In this document: positions 32,801 to 46,400 of the stretch, piece by piece
Layout: the number at the start of each line of letters is the position of its first letter
Position numbering within the stretch: the first letter of the stretch is position 1
Assembly: GCA_024449915.1 (NCBI GenBank)
Contig: JAMZAV010000969.1
Span: 1-64,000 of the forward strand
DNA from: Sweltsa coloradensis
Lineage: Eukaryota > Arthropoda > Insecta > Plecoptera > Chloroperlidae
Reading direction: 5' to 3'
DNA: 64,000 bases
The notes under the pieces: generated by a model
What the model saw: only the letters and a program-made list of their open reading frames with translations
Databases searched by the model: none
Told to the model about the DNA's origin: nothing
Translations under genes and position numbers: made by a program

Positions 32801-35800
32801 CGAGAAAAAGTATCTTTTAAATTTAAAAAAAAAGTGTTTTTGTTTAGGGCCTAGGCCTAGATGTTTTTTACATGCACAAAAAAATTTGGGATGGGATGGC
32901 ATTGGGATCATGATATATCACCGGGTCATGCACCAAATGTGTGTTATGTGTCAGTTTTTACCTTCCGTTTTTATTTTTCAAAGAAATTGAGTGCGGCAAA
33001 TTTGAATTTCACTACAAATGGAAGGTAAAAACTGACACATTTTTTTAGTTTTCCGACTAACTAAATTGAGAAAAGTACTTTTCTTGTTGATGGTAGGTAA
33101 TTTGATTTGATAATATTTTATTAATTCAATAAAATAAATCATAATACAAGGTACGGATACAGTATTTATGCAAGTAGGCCTATATGCCTTTGTATTATTT
33201 AAAATTATTATGTTAAAAAATTGGATGTGGCCATCATTTGAAGCCATATTTTGTCACTAGCATTACCGTACTCTTTAAAAATTGAGATGGGTGCGGCCAT
33301 TACTCATTACGGCCTATAATCTAGTAATACGGTATACCCAGCAGACATTGAATACCGAAACAGTTACAGGTGTATAATAATAGAACAACATTTTTGTAGG
33401 CTTCAGAGACTTTATTTCGAATGGCTGTTTGGCGCGGTTTGGTGCGCCCAATTCGCCATGGAGAAGTTATTATATTCACCATATCAATGACGGCACTTCT
33501 GTACTTCTACAAAGATCATCACACCAGTCAAGATTCCATATATTCACTCATTCGGTGAGTAGGTCTTATTTTCCAGTTCAGAGTACATTCATTTTGGGAA
33601 ATGCTGGAAGTAGAGCCGTTATTATTTAACCAGGAAAACGCTAAAGTCCCATTGCGTTGATGGATGAGCTTTTTTTAAATTTTTAGTATGCATGGGATCT
33701 CTTTCCTTCTTCAAGTTCCATTGCAAAATCGTTATTGTTAAATTAGAATATTTTTTATAAAGTAGGCCTACTAATTGCTAGGGTAATTAGGATGTCAAAT
33801 ATCTGTAGGCCCAAAGATTGCTTTATGAACGCATTGTAGGTGATTGTTGTCAAGTTTAATTACTTGTTAATTTACACAATTCACTACTAGGCCCTACATT
33901 TAAATTTAAATTTAACTACACTAGGCCCTACTTCGATTTATAAAAATTAATCCGTCTGACATTTTAGTCAGTTTTGATGTTATAAATTTGTTTCCTAGTG
34001 TACCGATACCAGAAACACTAGTGTTAGCAAGGGAACTTCTTGAAAATGACCAAACTTTGATTGATCGTACAGCACTTCCGGTCAACAGCATTATGGAACT
34101 ACTATCTCTTTGTGTTAACAAGTGTTACTTTCAATGGGGATCAGATTTCTATAAACAACAAGAAGGATTGGCTATGGGTTCTTCTTTATCTCCTATTCTA
34201 GCTGACATCTTCATGCATGATTTAGAAATGAAAGCTCTATCAGATGCACCTCTGGTTCCACTGTTTTATCGACGTTATGTGGATGATATCTACGCAATTT
34301 GGCCATATTCCATCCAAGAGTTAAAAGGTTTACTGGAAGTGTTTAACTCACAGTGCAGTCATATAAAATTTACAATGGAAATTGAAAAGAATAATTCATT
34401 ACCATTTCTAGACGTACTGGTAACCAAATCAGACAGTAAACTAACAACATCCGTATACCGTAAACTTACACACACGTCACAATATTTGAATTTCGAATCT
34501 AATCATCCATTACATACCAAACAAGGAATTGTGAAATGTCTGGCAGCTAGAGCCAACAACATCTGCTCTAATCCACAGAGTCTGAAGGAAGAACTCTCGC
34601 ACATCTCAAATGTTTTCACTCGCAATAAATATCCACAGACGGTGATTAACAAAATTATCAACACTCCTGTTAATAAACAACAGGATATGGTCAGAGATGA
34701 GAAACCATTAAAAACTCTTTGTCTCCAATAATTCCTGGATATTCGGAAAATCTAAGAAGACGTCTAAATAAATTTAACATTAGAACAACTTTCAAATCAT
34801 CTAATACTTTATCGAGCATATTAACTACAAATAAACCTTTTAATGAGTGTCAAAATTTAAAAAAATCAGTTAATGCCATTCTGTGCGATTGTGGTAAGAC
34901 CTACTTTGGAGAATCAAAGAGACCATTAAACATTCGTACGCAAGAACACAAAAATAATGTAAACAAAAAATTATCAGCCATTTCATTGTTAGCTAAACAT
35001 TATGAAAGTCGAGAACATCATTCTATAAAATGGCATGAAACCAAGATTATTTTAAAAGAGGAAGATATGTTAAAGAGGAAAATCAAAGAAGCCACTGTAA
35101 TAAAATCAAACTGACAAAAAGTAGCAAATTGACAAAATGAAAAGCTGTGAAAATGAAAAACTGACAATTTGAAAATGACTAAAACAAGCAAACTGACAAA
35201 ATAAAATAATTAATAATAAATAATTTAAATTCAATCAGTCAACCAAGCTATGATTTACCAGTGCTTTGGAATACAATCTTAAATAAAGAAGTTGCTATGG
35301 CTGTAAACAGAAGAATTGAAACAAGAACCTGAAGAAAAAGCTGGAGTAGCTTTGAAATATCGTTCAAATATAAAAATAAAATATAACCTGTGTCAAGTTT
35401 TAAAAAATGTGTTTATTGTACTTGTTAATTGTTATAATGTACCCCCAAAAACTCATATTAAAACCTTTATTCTATGGATTCTGGCTAACTTTTTCAACTT
35501 TTTCTTTCATAAAGCAATAGGCCTACATAACCATTACCTTAATGAACATGTACCTAAAATATGAACGTTGTAGCCCCACCCGTTTGGTCAGAATCGGCCC
35601 AAATGTCACGAAAATATCGCACTAAAAATCGAAAAAAAATCGTAAAAGTACGATACTCATGAGAAATATTTCTTCGATTGTACCCAAAAACTATACAGGT
35701 TTAAGTTCAGAGATTTCTAAGGTCCCCTCCAATTTTAATCAAGATCGGATTTGCCGTTTGTCTAGTAGAGAGCGAACAGACAAAAATACAAAAAAAAACA

Positions 35801-38800
35801 ACATTGGAGCTAAATTTTTTGAGGGGTCAGTGAAATTGAAGTCTTCGCTTCGCTCGTCCAAATAGTTCAAAGAATTGGATGCATTGTACTATTTCAATTT
35901 TATCCATTCAATGTTTTTTTTACTAGGGTAAATTGAGTATTAAGTTGTTGCTTAGATCTACCTCCCGGCTCTTAAAGTATGGTAGGACCCTTATCAATCA
36001 CTAGTACACTATTTTGTTAAAATGGTTTTGATTTAACCACCTCAATCTACAGCACCAGCACAAAATGAATTACTGTAATGTCAATTTCATCATCCATAGC
36101 CTATGCTATAATCAATCATACATTTCATGCATATGGCAGGGTCAGCTTGGGTTCTTCAACCACATTTTTCTACTACTTCTTTCTATCCTCACACAGTCAT
36201 TTCTCTTCCATATCCTCCCAGCTCTCTCTTCCTTGGGCATCCTTTCTTCCATAATTCATTTCATATGTCCAAACCATCTCAACCGTGTTCTTCCCATCCT
36301 GTCGCCTAGCATTTTTATAATGCCAGTTTATTTATTTTATTAAATATCTATCATACTCAGTTAAAAAACTGATTTAAGGACACTAAATAATTTTCATTAC
36401 ATAAATGAAGACACAACAATGAACAACCCTACAGTTATGTAAATATGTATTTAAAATAGTACCATATTAGGCCCTACAACAACAATGCATTAAAAGTTAA
36501 AACACAGCAATTTTGATAAAAATTCAAAAATGATATTTAATGCAATTAGTGAACCAAATATGAAAAAGGGGTGGGCAAAAAAAGAAAAGAAAAAGAAAAA
36601 AATCACCAAAAAAGAAAAACAAAAAGAAAAAACTGATTTATTAGACGATCCCACTTAAACGATTATGAATGAGGTTTGCCAAAAATCAGGAAAAGCAAAT
36701 CAGGGAGTAATCAAACTTTCGCGGAAGAAACCACCGAACGCGAATCTTCATTCTTGTGTTCAAATCTTGATACAATTTAGTACAAAAGATCTTGACTATC
36801 TAATATATAATTATAAGTATGATTGGAGAAGGGTTGACAGGTTGGGAAAGCATAGAGAACATAAAGAACATAAAACCCAGCCTGAAGGGCTGGGGGCAAC
36901 AAAACTTTTCACCTGCTGATGACAACTGCAGCTAATTTAAAGTTGTTTGTTACCTTAATCCACGACGCGTTTCGTCCTTCTGGGACTCATCAGGCGGATG
37001 GTGGCCACTAAAAATCAGCTAACTACATGCAAACAAAACTCACAACACATAACCAAACCTGTGGTAGGGCCATGCAAGAAGTAAATTCTGCATGCATGTT
37101 GTCATCATCAGCAAGGTTACTTCACACACCATTCATACTGGGGCACACAGTCAGCACAGACAGTAATGGGGCTTCCCTCCCAACTCTGGTGCTCGGGAGA
37201 CAAGAAATCCATGACTTACCCTGGATTCGAATCAGGACCCTTGGCAACAAGAGACAAGCTGCCCCTCCTGATGTTGCTGGGCAAGGGTGCCTCTTCATTC
37301 ATTCTAAGAGAAAAGAAAAGGTTGGAGATAGGAAGGGTGGAAAGTCACAACACAGCACAACCAGTGAGGGGGCTTCCCTCCTAGACTCTGGTGCTTGGGC
37401 GACAAAAGAACCATGTCTTACCCTGGATTTGAACCAAGACCCGTGGCAACGAGAGAGGCTGCCCTACTAATTGTGACTGGGATTCAAAAACGAAAGGAAA
37501 CAATACTACAAATTGCAAGCTCTTGGCTATAGCACAGGCACACGTGCTATACTAGCTCTTGGCTGCAGGTGAAGAGGTTGAAGGAAAAGACGAGTAGGGT
37601 CTAACAGGTTCATCACCTGCTAGGCCCCCCCAGCAGGACAAGGAGTCACACTTGTAAGGAACAAGGAAACACGGACCCACCAGAGGGTGTAGAGTAGGCT
37701 CGCCCATCTCGACCCCATAGGTGAAGAAAGATAGAAAGTGAAAAAGGTGTCAAAAGACTGGTTTGTTACAATTAGGAAAAGGCCAATCGGCTAGTTTAGT
37801 ATGATTGGAGAAGGGTTGACAGATTGGGAAAGCATAGAGAACACAAAGAACATAAAACCCAGCCTGAAGGGCTGGGGGCGACAAAACTTTTCACCTGCTG
37901 ATGACAACTGCAGCTAACCAGAGTTGGGAGGGAAGCCCCCTTACTGTCTGTGCTGACTGTGTGCCCCAGTATGAATGGTGTGTGAATTAACCTTGCTGAT
38001 GATGACAACATGCATGCAGAATTTACTTCTTGCGTGGCCCTACCACAGGTTTGATTATGTGCTGTGAGTTTTGTTTGCATGTAGTTAGCTGATTTTTAGT
38101 GGCCACCATCCGCCTGATGAGTCCCAGAAGGACGAAACGCGTCATGGATTAAGGTAACAAACAACTTTAAATTAGCTGTAGTTGTCATCAGCATGTGAAA
38201 AGTTTTGTCGCCCCCCAGCCCTTCAGGCTGGGTTTTATGTTCTCTATGCTTTCCCAACCTGTCAACTTTTCTCCAATCATACTAAACTAGCCGATTGGCC
38301 TTTTCCTAATTGTAATAATATATAATTATATCAGACAATATAATCAAACTAGGGAGCGTGGCGACTGAGTGTCTCCATTCAACTCAAACTTATTCAAACT
38401 TATTCTGTGATTCTGTCTGTCTGTACGTTGAAAATCAGCCGAACCGCTGAACAGATTGCGCTGAAATTTGAAACAAACATCCGGTACGAGTTTACTAAGA
38501 TCTGTTAACAAAATCAGCTAGATTTATTGCGATTTAATCCTTCAATAAATAAAATGTGATTTAAAAAAAAATATAGATAGCATTTGTTTAGTAGCAGCTA
38601 GCGGGACGAGATCTACGAGGCTGGCTTGGCCTAGTGGTAAGCATTTAGCCTACCGCACCGAGGATTGGGGTTCGATACCTGTTAGTTCAAACATTTTTAT
38701 ATTTTTACACCCACATATTATTTTTTAGGGGTGTTAAATGGGAAATAGGCCTAAAATAAGTGATTTTTTTCATCTTGGAGATTTGTTAATGTTTCACGCT

Positions 38801-41800
38801 AATACGTTTTGAACACGATTCGCATTTTGAATGTTCAATTTAGATAACTAGGGAAACACCAAAGTCGTTAAAAGAGTGAGTGAGCCATGTGTTGAGTACC
38901 CGGTATCATTCCTCATACTGGGCTAGATCCAGCCTTAGGTATAGGGGAGGAAAGAAGATGTTCCCGGGTACTCAACACTTGGCTCACTCACTCGTTTAAC
39001 AACGGCTTTGGCGTTTCCCTAGTTATTGGAAATTTTTTAAGTTTAAAACTGATCACAGCAATGATACGGGACACCTAACTCAAGTTGCGATATCCATTAG
39101 GAGGTGTATATGCAAATTTTGCGTCAATAAGTAAAGGAAAGTTCTAGGTGCAATACTTAATTTTGATTTTTGAGCTATGATTTTTTTTAAAATTGTTTAA
39201 ACATACCTTTGTCTCCGCTACGAGTATAAGGGAAAATAATTAGAATAATTAGAATTAAATCAAATTAATTAATTGTAAATCTTACAATGGAACTTCTTGT
39301 GATTATATCGCCTGTCTGTTCAATTTGAAACGGTCAAATCGATTGCACTGAAATTGTAAAGTGTAAACAGACACCCGAGATTTGTGTTGTGGGAGCTGTC
39401 AACATTATCAGCAAAATCTGTAACAATTCAATTCAAACGTACAAGAAATAATAAATTGAAAATAGATCAAAATGTGTAGAATTTAATTTAACGACAATGG
39501 ATTTTGTTTGCCCCCAATCGGCCTACTCGGCCATCATGTGTTGCCGTGTTATCCAACAGAGACGGGATTCCCTTTGTACGTGCATCATGCCATCTGGCAT
39601 GTTTTTTTTGTTTTGTTTGAACAGTCATTTTTAATTTTTTATCAAATCATTGTTTGAATTGTCAGGTGGTGAATGCATGCGGTGACCAAGGTATAACGAA
39701 TCTCCACGCTCAAGGTTCCCCAAAATTCTGTAGGGAGATTGAGTAAACCTTGTAATCTTGCCTCAGATTTTGAACTAGCTATATTTTCCATAGTATTGTA
39801 TGCATTTCAAAACTTGTTCTGTAATATTTTTAGTACAATCCAGAAATTACAAAATCTATCCTAAACAGAGTTTGAACTCAGGTCTCCCACATTCTGGGTA
39901 AAATAAAGGCACTTTATAGCCAACTAGACTAGGAAAACGCTAAAATCTTGGACGAGTGAGCGAGCCATGTGTTGGGTACCCGGTAACATTTACATTTTAG
40001 TTCATTGATATATAAAGTATACCCCATGGGCCATATGGTATTGTAAAAGGCGAGGAAAGAGAAAAAGTCCACCTCACTAACATCAGCTGGTAAGTAGGGG
40101 AGTAGGCCTATATTACTCCCTGAAACTGGAGGCGAGTCGTCGTCGCCCTTCCCGCGACGCCGCCGACCATTACAACACGAACGATGGCAAAGACGATGAT
40201 GACCGCGACGTGAGAACCCCTCCCCCCTAATTTGGCCCAGAGCATGGCCTCTGATAATCGTAAAAAGGTGACGATAGAGATAAAGTACAACTCGCAAACA
40301 TCAGCTAGTGTGTAGGTATGTTAGGTTTGTTGTATGTTACTCCCTGAAACTAGAGGCGAGCTCTGACAATTGTTGTCATGAACACCTCTTCTACCCCCTG
40401 ATGACCTCCCCGACGACAATGACACTACGAACGATGACGACCGGGTGACGTGAGGCGTGAAAACCCCCCTATTTCCTCTCCTTACCCGTGCCTGGTTCTG
40501 ACCAGCATAGAACTTTCTTCCCCAATATCCCCTAGGCTAGAGTAGCGCATTATGACCTAACGGTTGACGCGCCCTTACACCTAAAACCTAACTGATACCA
40601 GATGTCATTCCTTGTTAAATTGTCCTATATATTAACTATATTTTGGGAGTTAAAGTGTAATTAGGCCTTTTTAACTTAGATAATGTTTGAAATTTGATCA
40701 TTTTTACAGCACACCTCTGTGTAGGCATTTCTGGCACACCGGTGGGGTATCACTACTACATAGGGCTAATGTGTCTATCTTTCAGGTTTCCTGGTTGGAC
40801 CATATGAGGAAAAGGGTTACAAGGAAGAGAATGTGAGTGTACAATCTCGCAACAATTCCTCGGCAGACCCTATTGGAGCTCATTCAAAAAAGAAAGAATA
40901 CAGTAGGACATCCAGATCATCCTACCGCATAATTTCATCATGCTGTGCAGTTATGAAGCATTTAACTTCCACAATTAAGTTACAGAGCAAGCATCCCACA
41001 TGTCCACACCCATTTAGTTGCTCATATTATACTCTTCAGGTAAATATATCAGATCTTTACGTGCTAACTCATAAATAACTTTCCTGTATTACAAATGAAT
41101 GAGTCAATATTAAACACAAGTTTTTTAAGCATAATCCCACTTTGAGGACATTATTAGTGAATGATAGCAATTGCTATAAAAATTTGCCCTGACTGGGGAT
41201 CAAACCCAGAACCTCCGGCTTTCCAAACCGATGCACTACCATAAAATAAAACCATAAAATACGCAACCATATAACAAATAAATGAGTCAATAAATAATAT
41301 TATCACCGCTAAATGGTATTAAGAGCAAACAAACTAATATTTGCTAAATAAAATCATATTTTTCTATTTGCTTTCAACACAACACACATTACTAGAGTTG
41401 GTGTTTTATAGCATTAAAAAAATTAAAAATAACATTAATTATTTCAAAAATAGCGTTTATACAGCATTAATTTTTTTTGGTCGTCGTTCGTTGAATAATG
41501 AAAAAAAATATATATTTTTAAGATTACGGTAGCTAAGTATTGAATCGAAATTCTAGTAGGCGCTAGTTGTGAGCGCAGACCTCTCTAGCGGTGATTTTGG
41601 GGACTTCTTCATTAAGACTGCAGCTCGACCGCCCACGGCGGCAAAATAAAAAAATACTATTTTACGAAAAATTACCAGAAAAGCCAATTTAGTTACGACT
41701 TTTTGTAATTTTTTTTTTAAATTCACCAATTTTGCGCGTATATCGCAATTAGGCAAGTTTATCGCGAAAAATCGCGAAAATAAATATACCTTTAAACTCA

Positions 41801-43408
41801 CCCATTTTAAGTGAAAGGTCGAGAAAAGTGAAAAAAAATATGAAAAATGCCATTCTTATTTTTGTTGCTTTTATAGTTAATGCTTTAAAGTACCATCTCT
41901 ACACATTATATATTTATAGGAGGGCCTAAATTACTTTCTTCTGATCAAATTGTGCAATACCACACCGAATACAACAAACCGCTGCAAAAGCAATCACTAG
42001 GTGCCAGGTGGTATCTGTGAGAAAAAACAGTGGTGACTTATTGGGATTTCCTATGCATTTTAATTTTTAAAAGTAACATTACTGATGTGGTCGCATAATG
42101 TTTTTGCAATGCAAAGAATGTGAAAATAAAATAAAAACCTAACACCACGTTTTCTAATTTTAAAAATTTAAATTTGGAAAAAATAAAACCATTAACAACA
42201 CACACTCAGTGACTCATCTCTACCTATGTGTTTTAAATTTTTAAATAGAAACTAAAAACTTGAATCTAATTTTTCTAGTTTCAAATACTAATAGAATAGT
42301 AATCACTAATCTTAATCTTGTTATAACAAGCTTACATACATGATGGGACAGTGTAGCTTACATATTATGTAAGCTACACTGTCCATCCCTAAGAACTAAA
42401 TTAATGAACAGGTATGATTTCCTTTTCTAGGGTGCATTAAAGTTATTCTCTGTTGGCTATGGCCTTCAAGTTTCTCTGAGACTACTGCTTAGTATTAAGA
42501 AAATACTACGCAATCCTCGCCATATTCCGAGCCAACTTCTTCACAAAGATGCCTTCCGTTTTGGAGCCTTTCTTGGTGGATTTTCGGGGCTATTTAGGGT
42601 AAGTGTACACATTCTTTGATTTTTTTTTTTGGTTTGGTGGGTTTGGTGGTTGGTTTTGGTTTTTGGTGATTTCATAAGGCTCTACAACAACCATAGCCAT
42701 AGGAGTGGGATAATTAAACGTTTTTTAACATCTGCTCTTTACACGTCACTAATGCAATGACATTAAATATTTTATTTTCAGATGATGTCTTGCTTGCAAC
42801 GCCGATTCTTCAAAAAAGATTCCAAGCTAAATGCAATACCAGCTGGTTTGCTGGCAGGACTAACATTTGCATTCTTCCCTTTTAATACAATTGCTCTCTA
42901 TGTGATGTGGAAAAGTTTACAGGTAAAATCATATTTGATTTTTGACATTTTCACATATTATATTAATAGTAGGCCCTACTAATGAAAACAGTTTTCACCA
43001 TGTTGTCCATGTAGGCCTATTTTGTAATATTATGTGAAGTTTTCCCCCAGTACGTCGTAAAAATCCGTAAATTATTAACTGCTATTGAATAAAATGACTG
43101 GAGGAGTCAAAACTACCCCAATTGACTCAATGGAATGGTATTGCCAGATTGAGCCCCTGAAGCTGAGAATAGAAATGCGTGCTATTCAGCTTCATGAAAA
43201 ATTGGCGGGCCTCGACCCTGATTTCTGGCTAATTCCAACCACCTCCAAAGGCCTATGCAAACTTTGCCGAGACTGCCATTAAACTAACATAGGCAGTTTG
43301 TACGGATTTTCTGGAAGTTGCCTGACACATCAAATCATCTTACACCTAATTGGATGAGCGAAGCGAAGACTTCAATTTCACCGACCACCTAAAAAATTTA
43401 GCTCGGGT

Positions 43409-43450
<42 letters not shown>

Positions 43451-46400
43451 TTTTTCGTCTGTTTGTTCGCTCTCTACCGGGCAAACGGCATATGCGATCT
43501 GGATGAAAATTTGACAGGACCTTCGAAATCTCTGAACTTAGACTTGCTACGTTTTTGGGTACAATCGAAGAAATATTTCTCATGAATATCGTACTTTTAC
43601 GATTTTTTTCAATTTTTTGTGCGATATTTTCGTGCCATTTGGGCCAATTCTGACCAAACGGGTGGGGCTACAACGTTCATATTATACATGGACATTAAGG
43701 TTATGGTGATGTAGTACATTTTGAAAGAAAAAGTTGAAAAAGTTAGCCAGAATCTATAGAAATGAAGCTTTTAATATAAGATTTTTGGTTTTTTGTAAGA
43801 TATTTTCGTGCCATTTGGGCCAATTCTGACCAAACGGGTGGGGCTACAACGTTCATATTATACATGGACATTAAGGTTATGGTGATGTAGTACCGTTTGA
43901 AAGAAAAAGTTGAAAAAGTTAGCCAGAATCCATAGAAATAAAGCTTTTAATATAAGTTTTTTACAGTAAATAATTCCAATTGACAAGAAACAAAAGAAAC
44001 TTGACAACATTCACCTACGATGCGTAGGCAGCAAAACAAAGCACTTGCAAAAGTAAAGATATCCCACGCAAACTAAAAACTTTAAAAAGCTCATCCATCA
44101 ACGCGGCAGGACTTTAGCGTTTTCCTAGTTTAAAAATTGATGGAATTGAGAAAAAAGAAGATCTGGACCTAAAAGAGCTGAAAATTCTGTCCATGGCACA
44201 CTTGTAAAAGCACTTCCCTCTCAAGGAATGGGTGCACGTCTTCACAGATGGCTCCGAAGACAAAACCACCAATCGCTCTGGTTACGGTGTATACTGCCTC
44301 TTTTTTGAGGTCACCCCTCTTGGCGCAGGGGCAACACACTTTGATGCTAAAGTCCCAACACTCGCCAGGGCAGCCCAGAAAGTTGCAGAAATGCCAACCT
44401 TTTCGCTCAACAAACATAAATTTGTCGTCCTCTGCGACAGCATCTCGGCCATACAGTTTGTCATAAAAGCAGCTAATTACCACTCGGATGTGCTGTATGC
44501 AAAAACTCCATTGCTAGCCTCCGTCAACAAGACAGAACACTTGAAGTTCAGTGGATCCCCAGCCACTGTCAAATTCTGGGCAACGAAAAAGCTGACTTTT
44601 TTTAGCCAAAAGTGGCACCAAAAAAGATCCCCCACCAGCTCTCTCTATGACATTTCACCATGTAAGAAGGGAGATTGGCTTGGTCATGGAAAAGGTCTTC
44701 AAAAAGTAAAACAGAACAGAAGAGGCTGCAACAATGAAATCTTGGTGGGATGAGATCAATAAAGGGCCAGACAAAAACTGGTCTCGTAAAACCGCCACAG
44801 CCCAGTTCCGAGTTGCAACTGGCCATGACGGTCTGCAACACCATCTGAACAGATTCAACATCACCGCCGAACCGGCCACTTGTAAATTATGTAGTAATTT
44901 CGAATTTCGAATCAGGTGCACCGCACTTCAGAATGACATTGACTCCCTGCCCAATGATATGAGCAGGTCAGAGAAAGAAGCCATTTTATACTCGATAACA
45001 AGAAAGAAGAATGGCTGTAGAAGCCCCTCTGCAGTTTTTTTTTTTTTTTTTTTTAATGAATCAACCCCACAGTAATTTACTATTCTCAATATTCTGGTTT
45101 GTTGATTAATCATTTAGGTAGGTTCTTTATCTGTAATAAAATCTAATCTTGTTTGTTGTAGTTGTTGTATGCTTTTTGTACTAGGCCTAGGCCTATGAAT
45201 TTTGTCAGTTTATTTTTAATTTAATATATGATAGCCTAGGTATGTCTTTTATTACTTTAGCTAGGGAATTTATATAGTATCTAATCAGAGTTCTTGTGGC
45301 TGATGTTATTAGATCAATTGCAAAGATGGATGTAATTTTTTTACATGTTTTGTGAGCTTGTAGGCTTGTGTGAGGCCTAACTGTGTGAACGTGTTTTCTC
45401 ACTTGAAATCAATTTGAGAATGTAGACATGGAACTCTAAGAAGGTTTAGAGGGCAATGAACTGCATAAGTAAGGTTTGCAATGTTCTGTCTATCTAATTT
45501 ACAAACATAAATACTGTCAAGTCTGCTCGGTTTAACGATTCCCACCAAGAACCAGAATTCCTTGGCCGTGTTAAGTGGCTCTTTGCAAGACTAATAGTAC
45601 CTGCATAAATAAATATTCACAAGTAATTTTGGAAAGTACATAACTCCACGTGGAGTTGTTAAACCTCATTGACCCACCACAATCCGAGTTTCGAAGATTC
45701 AGCCAATAGGGAACCTAAGTGGGCGTTGTCCGGTTCTCTCCGGTCAGCGTGGCATAGGCGAATAACCCGTGCTAAATGTTTCGTAAGCGATAGCGCGAGA
45801 ACCCGACCACGGACCGGAATTATATTCATACTGTAAGAAACTATAATCTTTCCTCTTTGCGTGGATATACATAACTCTGCTCTATCACAAATATTAATGA
45901 CATTTGTTTTGAGTTGAAGTGAACTCTACATTTACACTGTTGCCAAACCTTCCAAACTGCTCATGAAAAAGCACGTAAAAACATTTTGTCCGTGGCATCA
46001 GCATAACATTTGGTATCGGACTTGCTTTGTGGCTACTGTGAGGTCACTGGGTTGTACATTACTAATAAAATATCCTTTAATGTGCCAACAAAATCTTGAA
46101 TGCGAAGTACATTTAGCAACCATGGACAGGCGCGTGGTATGCGAGGATGCCACAGCTGCTCACAACGTGGCTGCGTCTCGCTTAGGTTGCCGCTCATTCA
46201 GAGTACATTTGCGACAGCGCGCAAACATGGGTCACAATAGTAATAAAAAAAAAAAAAAAAAACACAATAACTCACAATAGTTTGAATTTAGGAATCGTCA
46301 TCGAGCAAAGTAGAATGCCATAATCTTCTTCACAAAATTATGCATCATGTGATGTTATTGATTTAGATTTCTTTTGCGCGAGTCAAAAGATACGGCGAGT

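Larger units (their letters stand above)
33931..35400 (+). mobile_element. Penelope-like retroelement, 5' truncated, RT plus GIY-YIG
   Basis: The open frame begins about 33931 with SDILVSFDVINLFPSVPI, RT motif A of Penelope-like elements, and continues with EGLAMGSSLSPILADIFM and the catalytic YVDDIYAIW to a stop at 34731. A second frame (34719-35114) has the GIY-YIG-type endonuclease end: CDCGKTYFGESKRPLNIRTQEH. One base missing in the T run near 34718 would join the frames. Everything upstream of motif A is lost. It sits in TMEM135 intron 4 in the gene's orientation, and AT-rich 3' sequence follows. Confidence 0.88.
36822..38295. mobile_element. Foldback repeat carrying two inverted hammerhead ribozymes
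   Basis: The left arm (36822-37170) and right arm (37930-38290) are long inverted repeats. The outer end GATTGGAGAAGGGTTGACAG is matched by CTGTCAACTTTTCTCCAATC. Each arm holds a hammerhead motif. Between the arms are two tandem tRNA-like segments (37200-37260, 37400-37460) and a direct repeat of the arm end (37797-37910). A smaller relative lies at 13.3-13.7 kb. It is non-coding. A non-autonomous Penelope-like or retrozyme-type element is the best guess. Confidence 0.7.

Noticed and set aside
40100..40480. Histidine/arginine-rich ORF on the minus strand
   Set aside because: It arises from a duplicated GACGACGA-type low-complexity stretch; no conserved domain.
45963..46280. 105-residue ORF ending in poly-Lys
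   Set aside because: The Lys run is a genomic A tract, and the frame lies inside the TMEM135 intron with no recognised domain.
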